Shown here one piece after another: positions 1 to 10,411 of a stretch of 64,000 nucleotides of DNA (within the stretch, counting starts at the first letter, position 1; every line of letters begins with the position of its first letter). The notes under the pieces are model-generated. The model was not told where the DNA came from. It saw only the letters and a program-made list of their open reading frames with translations, and did no database searches. This DNA is from an uncultured SAR324 cluster bacterium (GTDB lineage Bacteria > SAR324 > NAC60-12). The translations under genes were made by a program, and so were the position numbers. Location: the NCBI GenBank assembly GCA_905182865.1, contig CAJJCY010000004.1, positions 62,001-126,000 on the forward strand. The letters run 5' to 3'.

Positions 1-410
1 TTTAAACCGATTCCCATAATTAAGACAGGAAAACTATGATCGGGGATATTGATTGTTTCGAGCAGTATTCCACAGATTTTCTTTTCGTTTACCAGTACAT
101 CATTGGGCCATTTAAGCCGGATATTTTTGACGTAATTTTCAAGAACACGAGCTACAGCCACTCCAGCTAATAAAGCAAATATTTGAATCTCTTCAAGTGG
201 CAAATTTGGGTGCAAAACTACGGAAAAAGTTATGTTATTTCCAATTATAGAAGTAAACTTTCTACCGGCTCTTCCACGTCCCGAAACCTGCATTTCAGCA
301 ATCACCACTAAGCCGTTCCTTTGTAGGAGCTCACTTTTGTCTTTCAGGTATGAATTTGTTGAATCGATTTCCTTTAGACGAATAATGTGACAGCCAATTT
401 TTTCAGACAT
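1..410 (-). CDS. birA: Biotin-protein ligase, N-terminal part (cut by window edge)
   Basis: The visible 136 residues form the N-terminal half of the biotin--[acetyl-CoA carboxylase] ligase catalytic domain, which makes biotinyl-AMP and transfers biotin to the carboxyl-carrier protein. The sequence shows the biotin/ATP loop GRGRAGR at residues 44-50 and KWPNDV at 100-105, both hallmarks of the family. The protein starts directly with the catalytic domain, so it lacks the N-terminal DNA-binding helix-turn-helix of bifunctional BirA and is probably not a repressor. The ATG at 408-410 lies 6 bases after the gspK stop, so the two are likely cotranscribed. The C-terminus lies outside the window. 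Confidence 0.9.
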   Translation of the reverse strand, partial: MSEKIGCHIIRLKEIDSTNSYLKDKSELLQRNGLVVIAEMQVSGRGRAGRKFTSIIGNNITFSVVLHPNLPLEEIQIFALLAGVAVARVLENYVKNIRLKWPNDVLVNEKKICGILLETINIPDHSFPVLIMGIGL

Positions 411-416
411 TGTTAT

Positions 417-1610
417 TTAGCGCAACAAAAATTCGTGGATTATTAACTTTTCAACAGAATGATCAGGTTTTCTGTTCACCGACACAAACGCATTCACTTC
501 TGCTTGTACATTTTCGATTTCGGTTTTCAGGTTGATTTCATACCAATTACTGTAAGGAACGAAGAATTGCTTAGCGACAACCGGCAAATCAGAAGTAGTA
601 GGACTTGAATCCAAAGATTTTTGTATTTCAGAACTTGAATTGTATGTTTTACCTTTTTCTCCACTGGTTATTAATTTTAGTGTAGACCCTATTTCTATAG
701 CTTTTGCTATAAATGTTTGGGAGGTACTACTATCAGCTTGATTTTCAAACTGCATCAAAAAATCAACAATCTCATTTTCTGTTGCAAGGTTGACATTTAT
801 ACGTGGTTGCTCAAAACCTTCTGCCCTATTTTCGACTGGAAAAACCGTAAAATATTTTTTCCAGTTTCCTGGTCCCGATTGAGAATTATCAAAAGGGATT
901 CCGCTTTCAGCAATACCGTCAATCAGCAGAATTTCGCTAAGTTTATCTAACTTTTGATTCTTGATTTCATATTCAGTTTGCAAATCCTGGTAGTGTTCTA
1001 TTCCTATCATTTCATATGGTTCCTGGTCCCCATCAGTCCAATCGAACAAGGCTGCATAAATTCTGTCGATGGAAGAAACTTCCAAAGAGACTTGACCAGA
1101 CACAGATTTCATATTTTTTAGTATATTCACAAACTGGTTATGCAAATCTAAATCTTCCGGTGTCCCAGGATTGTTCTTCCGGATTCGATTCAAATTGAAC
1201 AAATGATCAATTGGACGAATATATGGTGTATAAAAAATTACATCAGGAAAATCAGCAATTACTCCTGCAATTAATTTTACAGGTTTGCAGGGATTTAAAA
1301 GAGTGCAGTCATTTCCAGAAAATTCACTAAAATTATACTGTAATCCCTGTAAGTAGACTCGAAAAAATTTAACCTCATTTTGACCTTTCAACCCTTCCAG
1401 TACAGCCTTAAACATAGATTTGACAGCATTCCTGGCTTTGAATGAAGCTTGGTAATTTTGGATACCCCTTGTCTCGAGTTTTGTTTCAAAAGAAAACTCT
1501 GTCATGAAAACGGCAAGCAGGGCCAAAATAACCAGCGTGATCAACAAAGCAATTCCACGTTGCGGACTTTTATATAAGTTTGAAGGTGGGGTCACTAAAA
1601 GGTGAGACAT
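417..1610 (-). CDS. gspK: Type II secretion minor pseudopilin GspK
   Basis: This 397-residue protein has a short basic leader ending in a prepilin-peptidase site (QRG, then IALLITLV, cut after about Gly19) and one N-terminal hydrophobic helix at about residues 20-37. The Glu5 of major pseudopilins is absent, as is usual for GspK. The large periplasmic domain after the helix fits the family, in which GspK caps the pseudopilus tip together with GspI and GspJ. At 397 residues it is somewhat longer than typical enterobacterial GspK. No other gsp gene is visible next to it: nrdJ lies upstream and birA downstream, so the rest of the secretion system is elsewhere. Confidence 0.8.
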   Translation of the reverse strand: MSHLLVTPPSNLYKSPQRGIALLITLVILALLAVFMTEFSFETKLETRGIQNYQASFKARNAVKSMFKAVLEGLKGQNEVKFFRVYLQGLQYNFSEFSGNDCTLLNPCKPVKLIAGVIADFPDVIFYTPYIRPIDHLFNLNRIRKNNPGTPEDLDLHNQFVNILKNMKSVSGQVSLEVSSIDRIYAALFDWTDGDQEPYEMIGIEHYQDLQTEYEIKNQKLDKLSEILLIDGIAESGIPFDNSQSGPGNWKKYFTVFPVENRAEGFEQPRINVNLATENEIVDFLMQFENQADSSTSQTFIAKAIEIGSTLKLITSGEKGKTYNSSSEIQKSLDSSPTTSDLPVVAKQFFVPYSNWYEINLKTEIENVQAEVNAFVSVNRKPDHSVEKLIIHEFLLR

Positions 1611-1747
1611 GAATTTTTAGATTTGCAGGCTGAGATTAACACCTCAACCCGCAGTCCAAAGTTTTCATTAGCGTAAAAAATTAAGGCCGTTGCTTGACAA
1701 AAAATAGAAGAGCTGTTTTTGCTCACGGCTACAAAACTGCTGATATT

Positions 1748-4700
1748 TTACGAACAACCACTGGTTGCTCCACAGGAAGCACATTTGAGGCATGAACCGT
1801 TACGTACCATAGTGAACTGCTGACATGTGTGACAGGCTTCACCCTCATAACCCTTCATTCGTGCTTCTTGAACAAGGGTTTTTGGGGAACGTTCCTGTGT
1901 CTCCCAACTTTCTGTCGATGTATCAACACCAAAATCTGAATTGCCAGTAAATTCAGCATGTACCTGTTCGGGTTTTGGATCAGAATTTTTTAACAGAGCA
2001 AAATCTACTCCTTCAAAATCGCTTTCCTTCTGTTCCAGAAAGGCCAGACTTTCTTCAGTGCTGAGAGTCCTCTCCGAAACTACTTGTTCGTTGTCAAACT
2101 CGGGTTGATCCTCATTTTGTGTATGTACTGCACTGGCTTGTAACTCGTCAGGATTGACCTGAGCTAGATCGTTGCGACCAAGGTAAGAAATTGCAAGTTC
2201 ACGGAAAATGTAATCAATGATGGATGTACTCATTTTGATTGAGTCATTTCCAGAAACCATACCGTTTGGTTCAAAACGTGTAAAAATAAAGGCTTCCACA
2301 AATTCTTCCAGTGGAACACCATGCTGCAAGCCCAGTGAAATTGCAATTGCAAAGCTGTTCATCAAGCTTCTGAAAGCGGCTCCCTCTTTGTGCATATCAA
2401 GAAAAATTTCGCCTATTGTACCATCATCATATTCACCGGTACGCAAATAGAGTTTGTGCCCTCCGATGACTGCTTTTTGAGTGTAGCCGCTGCGACGGTG
2501 TGGTAATTTTCTGCGTTTGGCTATGTAGCGGTGAATTATTTTTTCTGCAATCCGGACTTGTTCCGGTTTTTCAGCAGCAATACCTCCTTCAACTTCATCT
2601 TCGTCCCACAAGTACTCCTCCACATTCACATTAAGTGGCTGACTAAGTTTGGAACCGTCGCGATATAGAGCGTTGCACTTCAATCCGTAATGCCAGGAAG
2701 AGGATAAAGCCTCTTTAATATCAGTGATATTAACTTCATTAGGCATATTGATAGTTTTGGAGATGGATCCGGAAATAAAAGGCTGGGCCACTGCCATCAT
2801 GCGGATGTGCGCTTCTGGAGCAATAAAACGTTTACCTTTTCGACCGCATCTGTTTGCGCAGTCAAAAACGCTGTAATGTTCCGGTTTGATGTGTGGAGCA
2901 TCCTCAATTGTCATTGTTCCGCAAATATAATCGTTTGCAGCCTCAATTTCTTTACTGCTGAACCCGAGATGCTTGAGAATACTGAAATCAAAATCTCCCA
3001 GTTGCTCGTCACTCAATCCCAGCGTTTCCTTACAAAATGACTCACCAAGAGTATACATGTTAAAAACAAAGCTGATATCAAATGCAGTAGGCAATTGCTC
3101 TTCAATCCGTTTTAGGACCTCGCTCGTAAATCCTTTGGTACGCAAAATGTTTGCATTGATGCAGGGGCTTCCGTCCAGTCGTGCGTGCCCTTTGATATAG
3201 TGTCCAATGTCAGAAACTTCCGAGTCATCATATCCAAGTTTATATAAAGCCGGTGGAATCGAATTGTTAATGATTTTGAAATAACCGCCGCCTGCAAGTT
3301 TCTTGAACTTAACCAAAGCAAAGTCCGGCTCGATTCCGGTAGTATCACAATCCATCAGTAAACCGATAGTTCCAGTTGGTGCAATCACAGTGACCTGTGC
3401 GTTACGGAAACCGTATTTTTCCCCCAGTTTTAGGGCCGTATTGGCATCTTGTTGTGCTGCCTTCAGCAGTTCTGGAGGACAGTGCTGACTGTCTATTCCA
3501 ACCGGTTTGATGGTCAATCCTTCATATTCACTATCCGGTGCACGAAATGCAGCCCGCCGATGATTCCTGATCACCCGAAGCATATTATCCTTGTTCTTTT
3601 CGTAGCCGGAAAATGTGCCAAACTCTTTAGCCATTTCAGCAGAGGTTGAGTAAGAAGTCATGTGCATAATGGAAGTCACGGCACCACAAATAGCAAGGGC
3701 TTTTGCTGAATCATAAGGAATACCGTTAACCATTAAATATGTCCCCATATTGGCGTAACCCAAGCCAAGAGTGCGGAACTTGTAAGAGAGATCTGCAATG
3801 TTTCTGCTTGGGAATTGTGCCATCAAAACACTAATTTCCAGAACTACTGTCCAAATTCTTGAACCATGATGCAATTTTGCAATATCAAGTTCTCCCGTTT
3901 TAGGATCTCGAAACTGAAGCAAATTCAACGAAGCTAAATTACAGGCTGTATCATCCAAAAACATGTACTCACTGCATGGGTTAGATGCCCGAATTGGACC
4001 ATCAGCCGGACATGTGTGCCACTCGTTGATTGTTGTGTCAAACTGAATTCCTGGATCCGCAGAAGCCCAGGCTGCGTATGCAATTTCATCCCAAAGTTCG
4101 GTAGCCTTTAGTTTTTTGCAAGGAACCGGCTCTCTGCCTTCTTTTTTTGCTTTGACCTTTTCAACTCGCCAGTAGAGATTCCAGTCTTTGTCCTGTTCAA
4201 CTGCTTGCATGAAAGAATTATTCAAGCGAACAGAATTATTAGAGTTTTGCCCGCCAACTGTTTGGTATGCTTCAGAATTCCAATCAGTATCGTACTCATC
4301 AAACAATACTCCAGTATATCCCTGTTTGGATAAATGGATTATGCGGTACACGTAGCTGAAAGGCATAGATGCCAAACGGGAAGCTTTGGCAACAGAGCGC
4401 AGATCTTTGTTTAGTTCTATATCAAACTTTTCAGACTCATTCTCCCAGCCGTGTATTGCTTCAAACAAATCTTTGATCAGTCTTTTTATTGTTTTGGAAC
4501 CTGAAACCAGAGCAGCAACTTTTTGTTCCTCGTGAACTTTCCAGTTAATAAATTGTTCAATATCAGGATGATCTGCATCCAGACAGATCATTTTAGCTGC
4601 ACGACGCGTTTGCCAAAAAATCTTCGCCTTTCTGCCACACTGAATCTCCAATTTTAAGAAATGACATTAGTCCAGAAGAAACACCACCACCGGAAAGAGG

Positions 4701-5442
4701 TTCTGCATCCCCGCGCAAATCAGAAAAATTAGAACCTGTTCCTGAGCCATATTTAAACAGGCGTGCTTCACGCACCCAAAGATCCATAATGCCACCTTCA
4801 TTTACAAGGTCATCTTTTACAGATTGAATGAAACATGCATGTGGTTGTGGGTGCTCAATGGTCTTTAGAAGGCATTACTTCTGAGCAATTAGATGAAGGC
4901 ATACTGGGCGTGCTTGGTCCATCGATCCCATACGCCCAGTGCAAACCGGTATTGAACCATTGAGGAGAGTTTGGTGCAGCCATTTGATTGGCCAGCATAT
5001 GACATAATTCGTCATAAAATGCCCTCGCATCTTCTTCAGTGTCGAAATAGTTGTGTTTGTAACCCCAATACGTCCAGCAACCGGCAAGACGATGAAAAAC
5101 TTCTCTCGCATCAGTTTCCGAAACGGTAGTATCAACTGCTGAAGAATCTGCCTCTGAAACTTCCTGATCAGCCTTAGTCTGGTCATAAAGAGAGGGCTGC
5201 AACCAGTCAGGAATCCCTTTTTCTTTTGCGGATTTTAAGTGCTTTGGTATGCCGGATTTGCGAAAATATTTCTGTGCCAGGATGTCAGTGGCGACCTGTG
5301 ACCAATGTTTTGGCACAGACACATTATCCCATTTGGAGACTATTGAACCGTCTGGGTTCCGTATAACGGAAGCACGTTTTTCAAATTCTATTGATGCGTA
5401 CGGACTTTCACCTTCCATGGTGAACAGGCGCTTAATTTTCAT
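1748..5442 (-). CDS. nrdJ: Adenosylcobalamin-dependent (class II) ribonucleotide reductase, two frameshifts
   Basis: The restored product of about 1,220 residues matches the long form of NrdJ, which reduces ribonucleotides using a cobalamin-generated thiyl radical and works with or without oxygen. Its start is at 5442. Motifs include [13 protein letters not shown], the frame-restored [24 protein letters not shown], the active-site NPCSE with the radical cysteine, and a C-terminal cysteine cluster (CHTCQQF ... CLKCASCG) as in other long NrdJ. The reading frame breaks twice. One break is near 4860, after which similarity resumes upstream of [11 protein letters not shown]. The other is near 4640, between FLKIGDS and TRRAAKM, beside a run of six T. 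Around the second break the usual Gly-Gly-Thr-Thr stretch is also altered. Either sequence error or real damage is possible. Confidence 0.85.
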
Positions 5443-5974
5443 AGATGCCTTTTCTTGATATGTATTCTAAAATAAGTTTTAAGTTTAACCAATCCATGGT
5501 GTATTTTAAAAAAAGTATACTAAAATTGGTAAAAATTGCAGGTTAAATTTGTTCTTTTTTTTCTGCTTTGTTTATGCAAAAAACATGAAAATTTTTTTGC
5601 CGTAAAACCAAATTAGAAAAATAAGCAATCAGTTACATCATAAAGGTCTTTATTTTGCTGGTTTAGTGTTTCTTAAGTTATAGATAAAATACAATTCATG
5701 GTATTATAAGTGAAACATAATGACAATTATATCAACAATATAAACGAATAAAAGCTTGAATATACTTGTAAATTGCAACCATGTATGAGTACATTTGAAA
5801 CAAAGGTTGCATGACAAAAAATATAATAAAAATGTATATACAATATTTATTATCTGGTTCAGAAAATCAATAAAAAATATCTTCTGTTAAATCAAACATA
5901 AACAATGTTCATATCTGATATATATAGTAAAATGATTCCAAGATCTGAAAAAATGCAAAAAAATTTATAGCCAA
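5443..5974. promoter_or_regulatory. AT-rich divergent intergenic region nrdJ/hemW
   Basis: This 532-base gap lies between two divergently transcribed genes and must hold both promoters. It is very rich in A and T and I see no gene. A bipartite inverted repeat lies at 5774-5811: TGCAACC (5774-5780) pairs with GGTTGCA (5805-5811), and ATGTA (5781-5785) pairs with TACAT (5790-5794). A perfect palindrome TGTATATACA lies at 5833-5842. Either could bind a regulator. I looked for a cobalamin riboswitch upstream of nrdJ and found no convincing B12-box or multi-stem structure. Confidence 0.45.
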
Positions 5975-7144
5975 ATGGCTGGTATATATCTTCATATTCC
6001 TTTTTGTCGCACGATTTGTCCGTTTTGCTCCTTTACGGTACGTCGTGATCAAGCAAAAATGCATGAAAAATATATTCAGGGAATGCTAGTTGAAATTGAC
6101 CGACGTGCAGAAATGCTGAAAGATAAGGAACGGCAAGAAAATGAAGAAAAACTTTCTGGGCAGATTTTGCTCAAATCAATTTATATCGGGGGAGGTACCC
6201 CTTCCTGTCTAACTATACCGGAAGTGTCAGTGTTACTTACAAAAGTCCGTGAAAATTTACCCTGGTCTGATCAAATAGAGATTTCTTTTGAAATGAATCC
6301 GGATGATGTAAATCCGGAATATCTCAGTGGACTTGCAGATATTGGTGTCAATCGGCTCAGTTTGGGAGGACAGAGTTTTCAGTCTTCAACTCTTCATAAG
6401 TTGGGGCGTTGTCATACTGTTGCAGATCTACGGAATGCAATTTCAGTCATAGCAAACTCATCATTTGATAACTGGAACCTTGATCTGATGTTTGGTATTC
6501 CCGAACAGGGTATTGCTATGTTCAAAAATGATGTAGAGGAAGCACTAAGATACGAGCCTTCCCATATTTCATTGTATGGCCTTGAAATTCATGAACGGAC
6601 ACCTTTTGGTAATAATCCTCAAATCCGGAAATGGGAACTTGAACATCTGGATCAATTTGAGGAGATGTATTTGTGGGCGACAGACTATCTGGAAAAGGCA
6701 GGACTGTTTCAGTATGAAATTTCAAACTTTTCAAAAAAAACTAACGAAGGCCGACAAAATTTGCTGGTCTGGTCTGGTCAAGAATATTTTGGATTTGGAG
6801 TTGGAGCACACTCATACCATAGGGGAACTCGCTGGGGCAATGTTCGTTCTATCAGGACTTACCTTCAGCATCTTGGACAAAATACATGGCCAACTGAATT
6901 TATAGAACAACTTTCAGAAAAACAACTGGCAGTTGAATTTTTGATGCTCGGTTTACGTCAGTGTGAAGGAATTAATATTAAAGAATGGCAGGCGCGCTTT
7001 GGATTGCATTTACAATATCAACAGTTAAAATTTGTTCAAGAACTTTGCGGTGATGGACGTGCATTTTGGGAAGGTCAGCACTTGTGTTTGACGCCCAAAG
7101 GAATGTTGTTGGCAGACAGAATCACAGTTCAGCTAATGCCATAA
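5975..7144 (+). CDS. hemW: Radical SAM protein HemW (coproporphyrinogen oxidase-like, heme chaperone)
   Basis: The 389-residue protein begins with the radical-SAM cluster motif C11-x3-C15-x2-C18 followed by SF, then the GGGTPS motif near residue 73 and the conserved LSLGGQSF segment. The short CPFCSF-type motif places it in the HemW/YggW group rather than in true HemN oxidases. HemW is known to bind heme and hand it to respiratory proteins, whereas oxygen-independent coproporphyrinogen oxidase activity belongs to HemN. Length is typical. No strong ribosome-binding site precedes the ATG. It stands alone, followed 159 bases later by fliC on the same strand but behind its own promoter. Confidence 0.85.
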   Translation: MAGIYLHIPFCRTICPFCSFTVRRDQAKMHEKYIQGMLVEIDRRAEMLKDKERQENEEKLSGQILLKSIYIGGGTPSCLTIPEVSVLLTKVRENLPWSDQIEISFEMNPDDVNPEYLSGLADIGVNRLSLGGQSFQSSTLHKLGRCHTVADLRNAISVIANSSFDNWNLDLMFGIPEQGIAMFKNDVEEALRYEPSHISLYGLEIHERTPFGNNPQIRKWELEHLDQFEEMYLWATDYLEKAGLFQYEISNFSKKTNEGRQNLLVWSGQEYFGFGVGAHSYHRGTRWGNVRSIRTYLQHLGQNTWPTEFIEQLSEKQLAVEFLMLGLRQCEGINIKEWQARFGLHLQYQQLKFVQELCGDGRAFWEGQHLCLTPKGMLLADRITVQLMP

Positions 7145-7188
7145 GCCGGTGAAAATTAACTGTACTAACAAAAATGTCATAAATATTT

Positions 7189-7215
7189 TAAAGTTTATTT
7201 TAAGAATGCTGACTA
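7189..7215 (+). promoter_or_regulatory. Sigma-28 (FliA) type promoter of the flagellin gene
   Basis: TAAAGTTT at 7189-7196, an 11-base spacer, then GCTGACTA at 7208-7215. The classical FliA consensus is TAAAGTTT-N11-GCCGATAA, so the upstream box is a perfect match and the downstream box keeps GC, GA and the last A at exact spacing. It lies 88 bases before the fliC start. Late flagellar genes are typically read by this sigma factor, so the context agrees. Confidence 0.75.
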
Positions 7216-7303
7216 TGGTGGAAATTCAGAGGTTTGGACTGATCCAGACATTGTGTTAGTATCAACGCAGAAGCCTACTTTAGATTAATTATGGGAGAAC
7301 AAA

Positions 7304-8914
7304 ATGAGAATTCGAAGTAATGCAACATCTCTGAATACATTACGGCACTCAGACAACAATTTAAAAAACGTTAGAAGCTCAATTGAAAAATTGAGTTCCG
7401 GAACAAAGATAAACAGTGCCGCTGATGGTCCGGCTTCGCTGATAGCTTCAGAACGATTGAGAGGACAAATTGCGGGATTGAGGCAGGCTTACAGCAACAA
7501 TGAAAATGCTATTGCCATGTTTCAAACTGCCGAGGGGGCCTTGAGTGAGGTCAGCAACATATTGATTCGTTTGAAGCAACTATCAGTTCACGCTGCAAAC
7601 GAAGCAGTTAACGATGATTCAATGTTGGCTGCAGATCAGAATGAAGTGCAAAACTTGCTTAGCACTTTAGATCGAATTGTGAAAACTGCAGAGTTCAACG
7701 GTAGAATATTACTGGATGGTAGCATGGGTGCAAATGGTGCTTCTGTAGGCGATAACATTCGTTTCGTTAATGCTGAAACTTGGACTGAAGCTTCCCCGAT
7801 GGAGGGATATGAAGTTGATATTACACAGGTAGCAACGCAACCACATATAAGAGGCTCTGTACCGTTGACAATACAAAATATAGGTGAAGGAGTTAAAATA
7901 TTGCTCAGTGAAGGTGGCCGCAACGTTGAAGTCGACACAAGGTTTGGGAAAGTTAAAGAAAATATTGAAGAAGTTTTGTCAAACTATAAACAAGATCCTT
8001 CACGCTTTCCCGCAGAGGAGGCTTCGAAAAATATTCGAGCGATTATTATCAATTCAATTAACGAAGCAATTGAAGGAAGTGGTTTAGCTTTGGAGGCCTT
8101 TGAAACACCAGAAAACACATTTTATATCCGACACAAAGATTTTGGTGCTTCCCCTACTTTTTCGCTCACCACTAATATTTCAGGTTTGCTGACAAAAGAG
8201 TCCAATGTTGCTGAATCATCAATACCGGGCTTGGATGTAGCCGGCAAAATTGGTGACAGTTTTACGAATGGGAAAGGACAATTCCTGACTGCAATCAAAC
8301 GTTCTTCTCCTGCACAGGGAATAGCCATACAATATGATCGTTCTATTGGACTCAAAGAAGTGCCTGTCAAAAATGAGCAAGGTGAAGTCGTAGGAACAGA
8401 ATTTGTTGAAGAGACCCAGGAAGAAATCGTGGGTTCTCCAAGTAATCCAATAATAGAAGGCTATGTTCACATATCGCAACAGACAAAGAATGTTGGTCTC
8501 GGAACAAAACCTGGTACGGATCAAGGCTTTTCATTAAAAAACATTCGTACTAGTAACTTGGCACTGGGTGTGGAAAATGAAAGCGGTTTTCGAAGTTTAT
8601 TTGATATCGACTTGACCAGTAAACAAGGTGCTGATAACTCAGGCAGACTTATTGAGAAGGCAATTGACGAAATATCTGTTTTGCGAGGTGAAATTGGTTC
8701 TTTCCAGAAAAACACAGTTGAAAGCAATCTAAATTCGCTCAGAGTTGCAGAAGAAAACATTAGCCGTGGAGAGTCAACCATAAGAGACACGGATATGGCG
8801 GCAGAGATGTCAAAATTAACTGGTAACCAGATTCTTCTGTCGGCCAGTCAATCCATGCAGGCACAAGCAAATCAATTACCACAAAACGTTCTGCAGCTCC
8901 TGCAACAGCAGTAA
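7304..8914 (+). CDS. fliC: Flagellin
   Basis: The 536-residue protein has both conserved flagellin ends. The N-terminal D0/D1 region (residues 1 to about 150) carries the IEKLSSGTKINSAADGPA-type motif and IRLKQLSVHAAN. The C-terminal helix region (last about 90 residues) carries DTDMAAEMSKLTGNQIL and ends NQLPQNVLQLLQQQ. The middle, about residues 160-420, is the variable surface domain. A GGGAGA ribosome-binding site sits just before the ATG. It is the only flagellar gene in the window, so hook, export and cap genes are elsewhere. The product assembles into the external filament. Confidence 0.95.
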   Translation: MRIRSNATSLNTLRHSDNNLKNVRSSIEKLSSGTKINSAADGPASLIASERLRGQIAGLRQAYSNNENAIAMFQTAEGALSEVSNILIRLKQLSVHAANEAVNDDSMLAADQNEVQNLLSTLDRIVKTAEFNGRILLDGSMGANGASVGDNIRFVNAETWTEASPMEGYEVDITQVATQPHIRGSVPLTIQNIGEGVKILLSEGGRNVEVDTRFGKVKENIEEVLSNYKQDPSRFPAEEASKNIRAIIINSINEAIEGSGLALEAFETPENTFYIRHKDFGASPTFSLTTNISGLLTKESNVAESSIPGLDVAGKIGDSFTNGKGQFLTAIKRSSPAQGIAIQYDRSIGLKEVPVKNEQGEVVGTEFVEETQEEIVGSPSNPIIEGYVHISQQTKNVGLGTKPGTDQGFSLKNIRTSNLALGVENESGFRSLFDIDLTSKQGADNSGRLIEKAIDEISVLRGEIGSFQKNTVESNLNSLRVAEENISRGESTIRDTDMAAEMSKLTGNQILLSASQSMQAQANQLPQNVLQLLQQQ

Positions 8915-8967
8915 TTCGTAGGCAATGGCGCTTGGGGCGTCAACGAACGGGTTCAAAAAAAGCTGTT

Positions 8968-9669
8968 TTAAATCCCCAAATATCGATGCTGGATTTCCTT
9001 ATCTGCAATTAGCGCTGGAGAATCACCAGACCAGACAATTTTGCCCTTTTCCATGATATAATGCCGATTAGCCAGGTGAGTGAGAGCTTCTATGTTTTTA
9101 TCCACGACAAGAATCGACTGACCTGAAGTTTTTAAGCCATTCAGGCATTCCCAAATTTCCATTTTAACTAACGGAGCTAAACCTTCTGTGGCTTCATCCA
9201 AAATCAAGAGGCGGGGATTTGTCATTAAAGCTCTGCCGATGGCCAGCATTTGCTGTTCTCCACCTGAAAGCTGGTTTCCCATGTTTTTAGCACGTTCCAG
9301 CAGACTCGGAAACAGATTGAAGACACGATCCAATGTCCAAGGATTCTTGTTTTTGAAACGATTTGCTGAAGTTGCAACTAAGTTTTCAATTACGTTCAAA
9401 TTGGGAAAAATTTGACGCCCTTCTGGTACCAATCCCATTCCGGATTGAGCAACACGGTGTGCAGGCCATTCACGTATTTGATTGCCTTCAAAATTAATTT
9501 CTCCGGAACGTGCTCTCACCATCCCCATAATTGAATTAATTGTAGTCGTTTTGCCCATTCCATTACGTCCAAGTAAAGTTACTACTTCTCGTTCATTTAC
9601 CTGTAAATCCACACCAAACAGCACCTGGCTTTGCCCATATGAGGTTTTCAGGTTTTTAAGTTCAAGCAT
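8968..9669 (-). CDS. livF: Branched-chain amino acid ABC transporter ATP-binding protein LivF
   Basis: ABC ATPase with Walker A GRNGMGKTT, signature LSGGEQQMLA and Walker B LLILDEATEGLAP, followed by the switch histidine region. It is one of the two nucleotide-binding subunits of the LIV-I-type importer for Leu/Ile/Val or related amides. I place the start at the ATG at 9669 (MLELKNLKTSY) because it overlaps the livG stop by 8 bases, a normal translational coupling in these operons. A longer frame up to 9687 is open but has no better support. It is the last gene of the livJHMGF operon. Confidence 0.92.
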   Translation of the reverse strand: MLELKNLKTSYGQSQVLFGVDLQVNEREVVTLLGRNGMGKTTTINSIMGMVRARSGEINFEGNQIREWPAHRVAQSGMGLVPEGRQIFPNLNVIENLVATSANRFKNKNPWTLDRVFNLFPSLLERAKNMGNQLSGGEQQMLAIGRALMTNPRLLILDEATEGLAPLVKMEIWECLNGLKTSGQSILVVDKNIEALTHLANRHYIMEKGKIVWSGDSPALIADKEIQHRYLGI

Positions 9670-10410
9670 GATAACTTTCCTCACCAAGATAAGCTGCTAT
9701 GACTTTCTGATTTTTCTTGATTGCATCAGGAATATCGGTCGCAATTCCTCTGCCATTAACCAAAACTGTTATTCTGTCTGCTAGTGTGAAAACAACGTCC
9801 ATATCATGTTCAATCAGTAGAATCGTAAGTTTACGTTTCAAATTTTGAAGAATCTTAACTATTGCCTGAGATTCCTTGGGTCCCATTCCTGCCATAGGTT
9901 CATCTAATAGTAACATTTTGGGATTAGTTGCCAGAGCCATAGCTATTTCCAACTGACGGTGTTCTCCATGAGAAAGCTGTCCTGCAACAAATTTTGCCCG
10001 ATTCTCCAAACCAACCATTGCTAAAAATTCAATTGCAGGTCTTCGAAGTTCCTGTTCTTGGCTGGCGTTTTTCCAAAAATGAAAGGAATGTCCTGCATGA
10101 GCCTGAACCGCAAGTGCAACATTATCCCAAGTTGTCATGTCATGAAAAATATTACTTATCTGAAAGGAGCGAGCCAAACCGTGTGCTGAACGCAAATGTA
10201 CCGGGACTCCTGAAATATTGTTTCCATCAAACAAAATGCTTCCGGAATCAGATTCAATTTCTCCCGTCAATTGACCAATCAGAGTAGTTTTTCCAGCGCC
10301 ATTAGGACCTATTAATGTAATAAACTCACCAGGATGAAGTTTAAAGCTGACAAGAGAATTTAAAGAAGAGCTAGGAGTTGATCTTTCTTCAGTGAGTCCA
10401 CTTTTAACAT
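9662..10410 (-). CDS. livG: Branched-chain amino acid ABC transporter ATP-binding protein LivG, frameshift near N-terminus
   Basis: From about 10350 downward the frame gives a LivG ATPase: Walker A GPNGAGKTT, the signature LSHGEHRQLEIA and Walker B MLLLDEPMAGMGP. The natural start is the ATG at 10408-10410 (MLKVDSLKK), one base after the livM stop, but that frame meets a stop after 16 codons. Similarity resumes in another frame at SLNSLVSFKLHPGEF. A small indel near 10360 is therefore needed, and the usual FGG-containing loop just before it also looks shortened. The downstream gene livF overlaps the stop. Confidence 0.85.
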
Positions 10411-10411
10411 T

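Noticed and set aside
5443-5974. Possible cobalamin riboswitch upstream of nrdJ
   Set aside because: No B12-box-like core or multi-stem layout could be traced; the region is simply AT-rich with two short dyads.
8915-8967. Rho-independent terminator between fliC and livF
   Set aside because: Only a weak TTCGT/ACGAA pairing around a long loop is present and there is no T tract at the right place on either strand.
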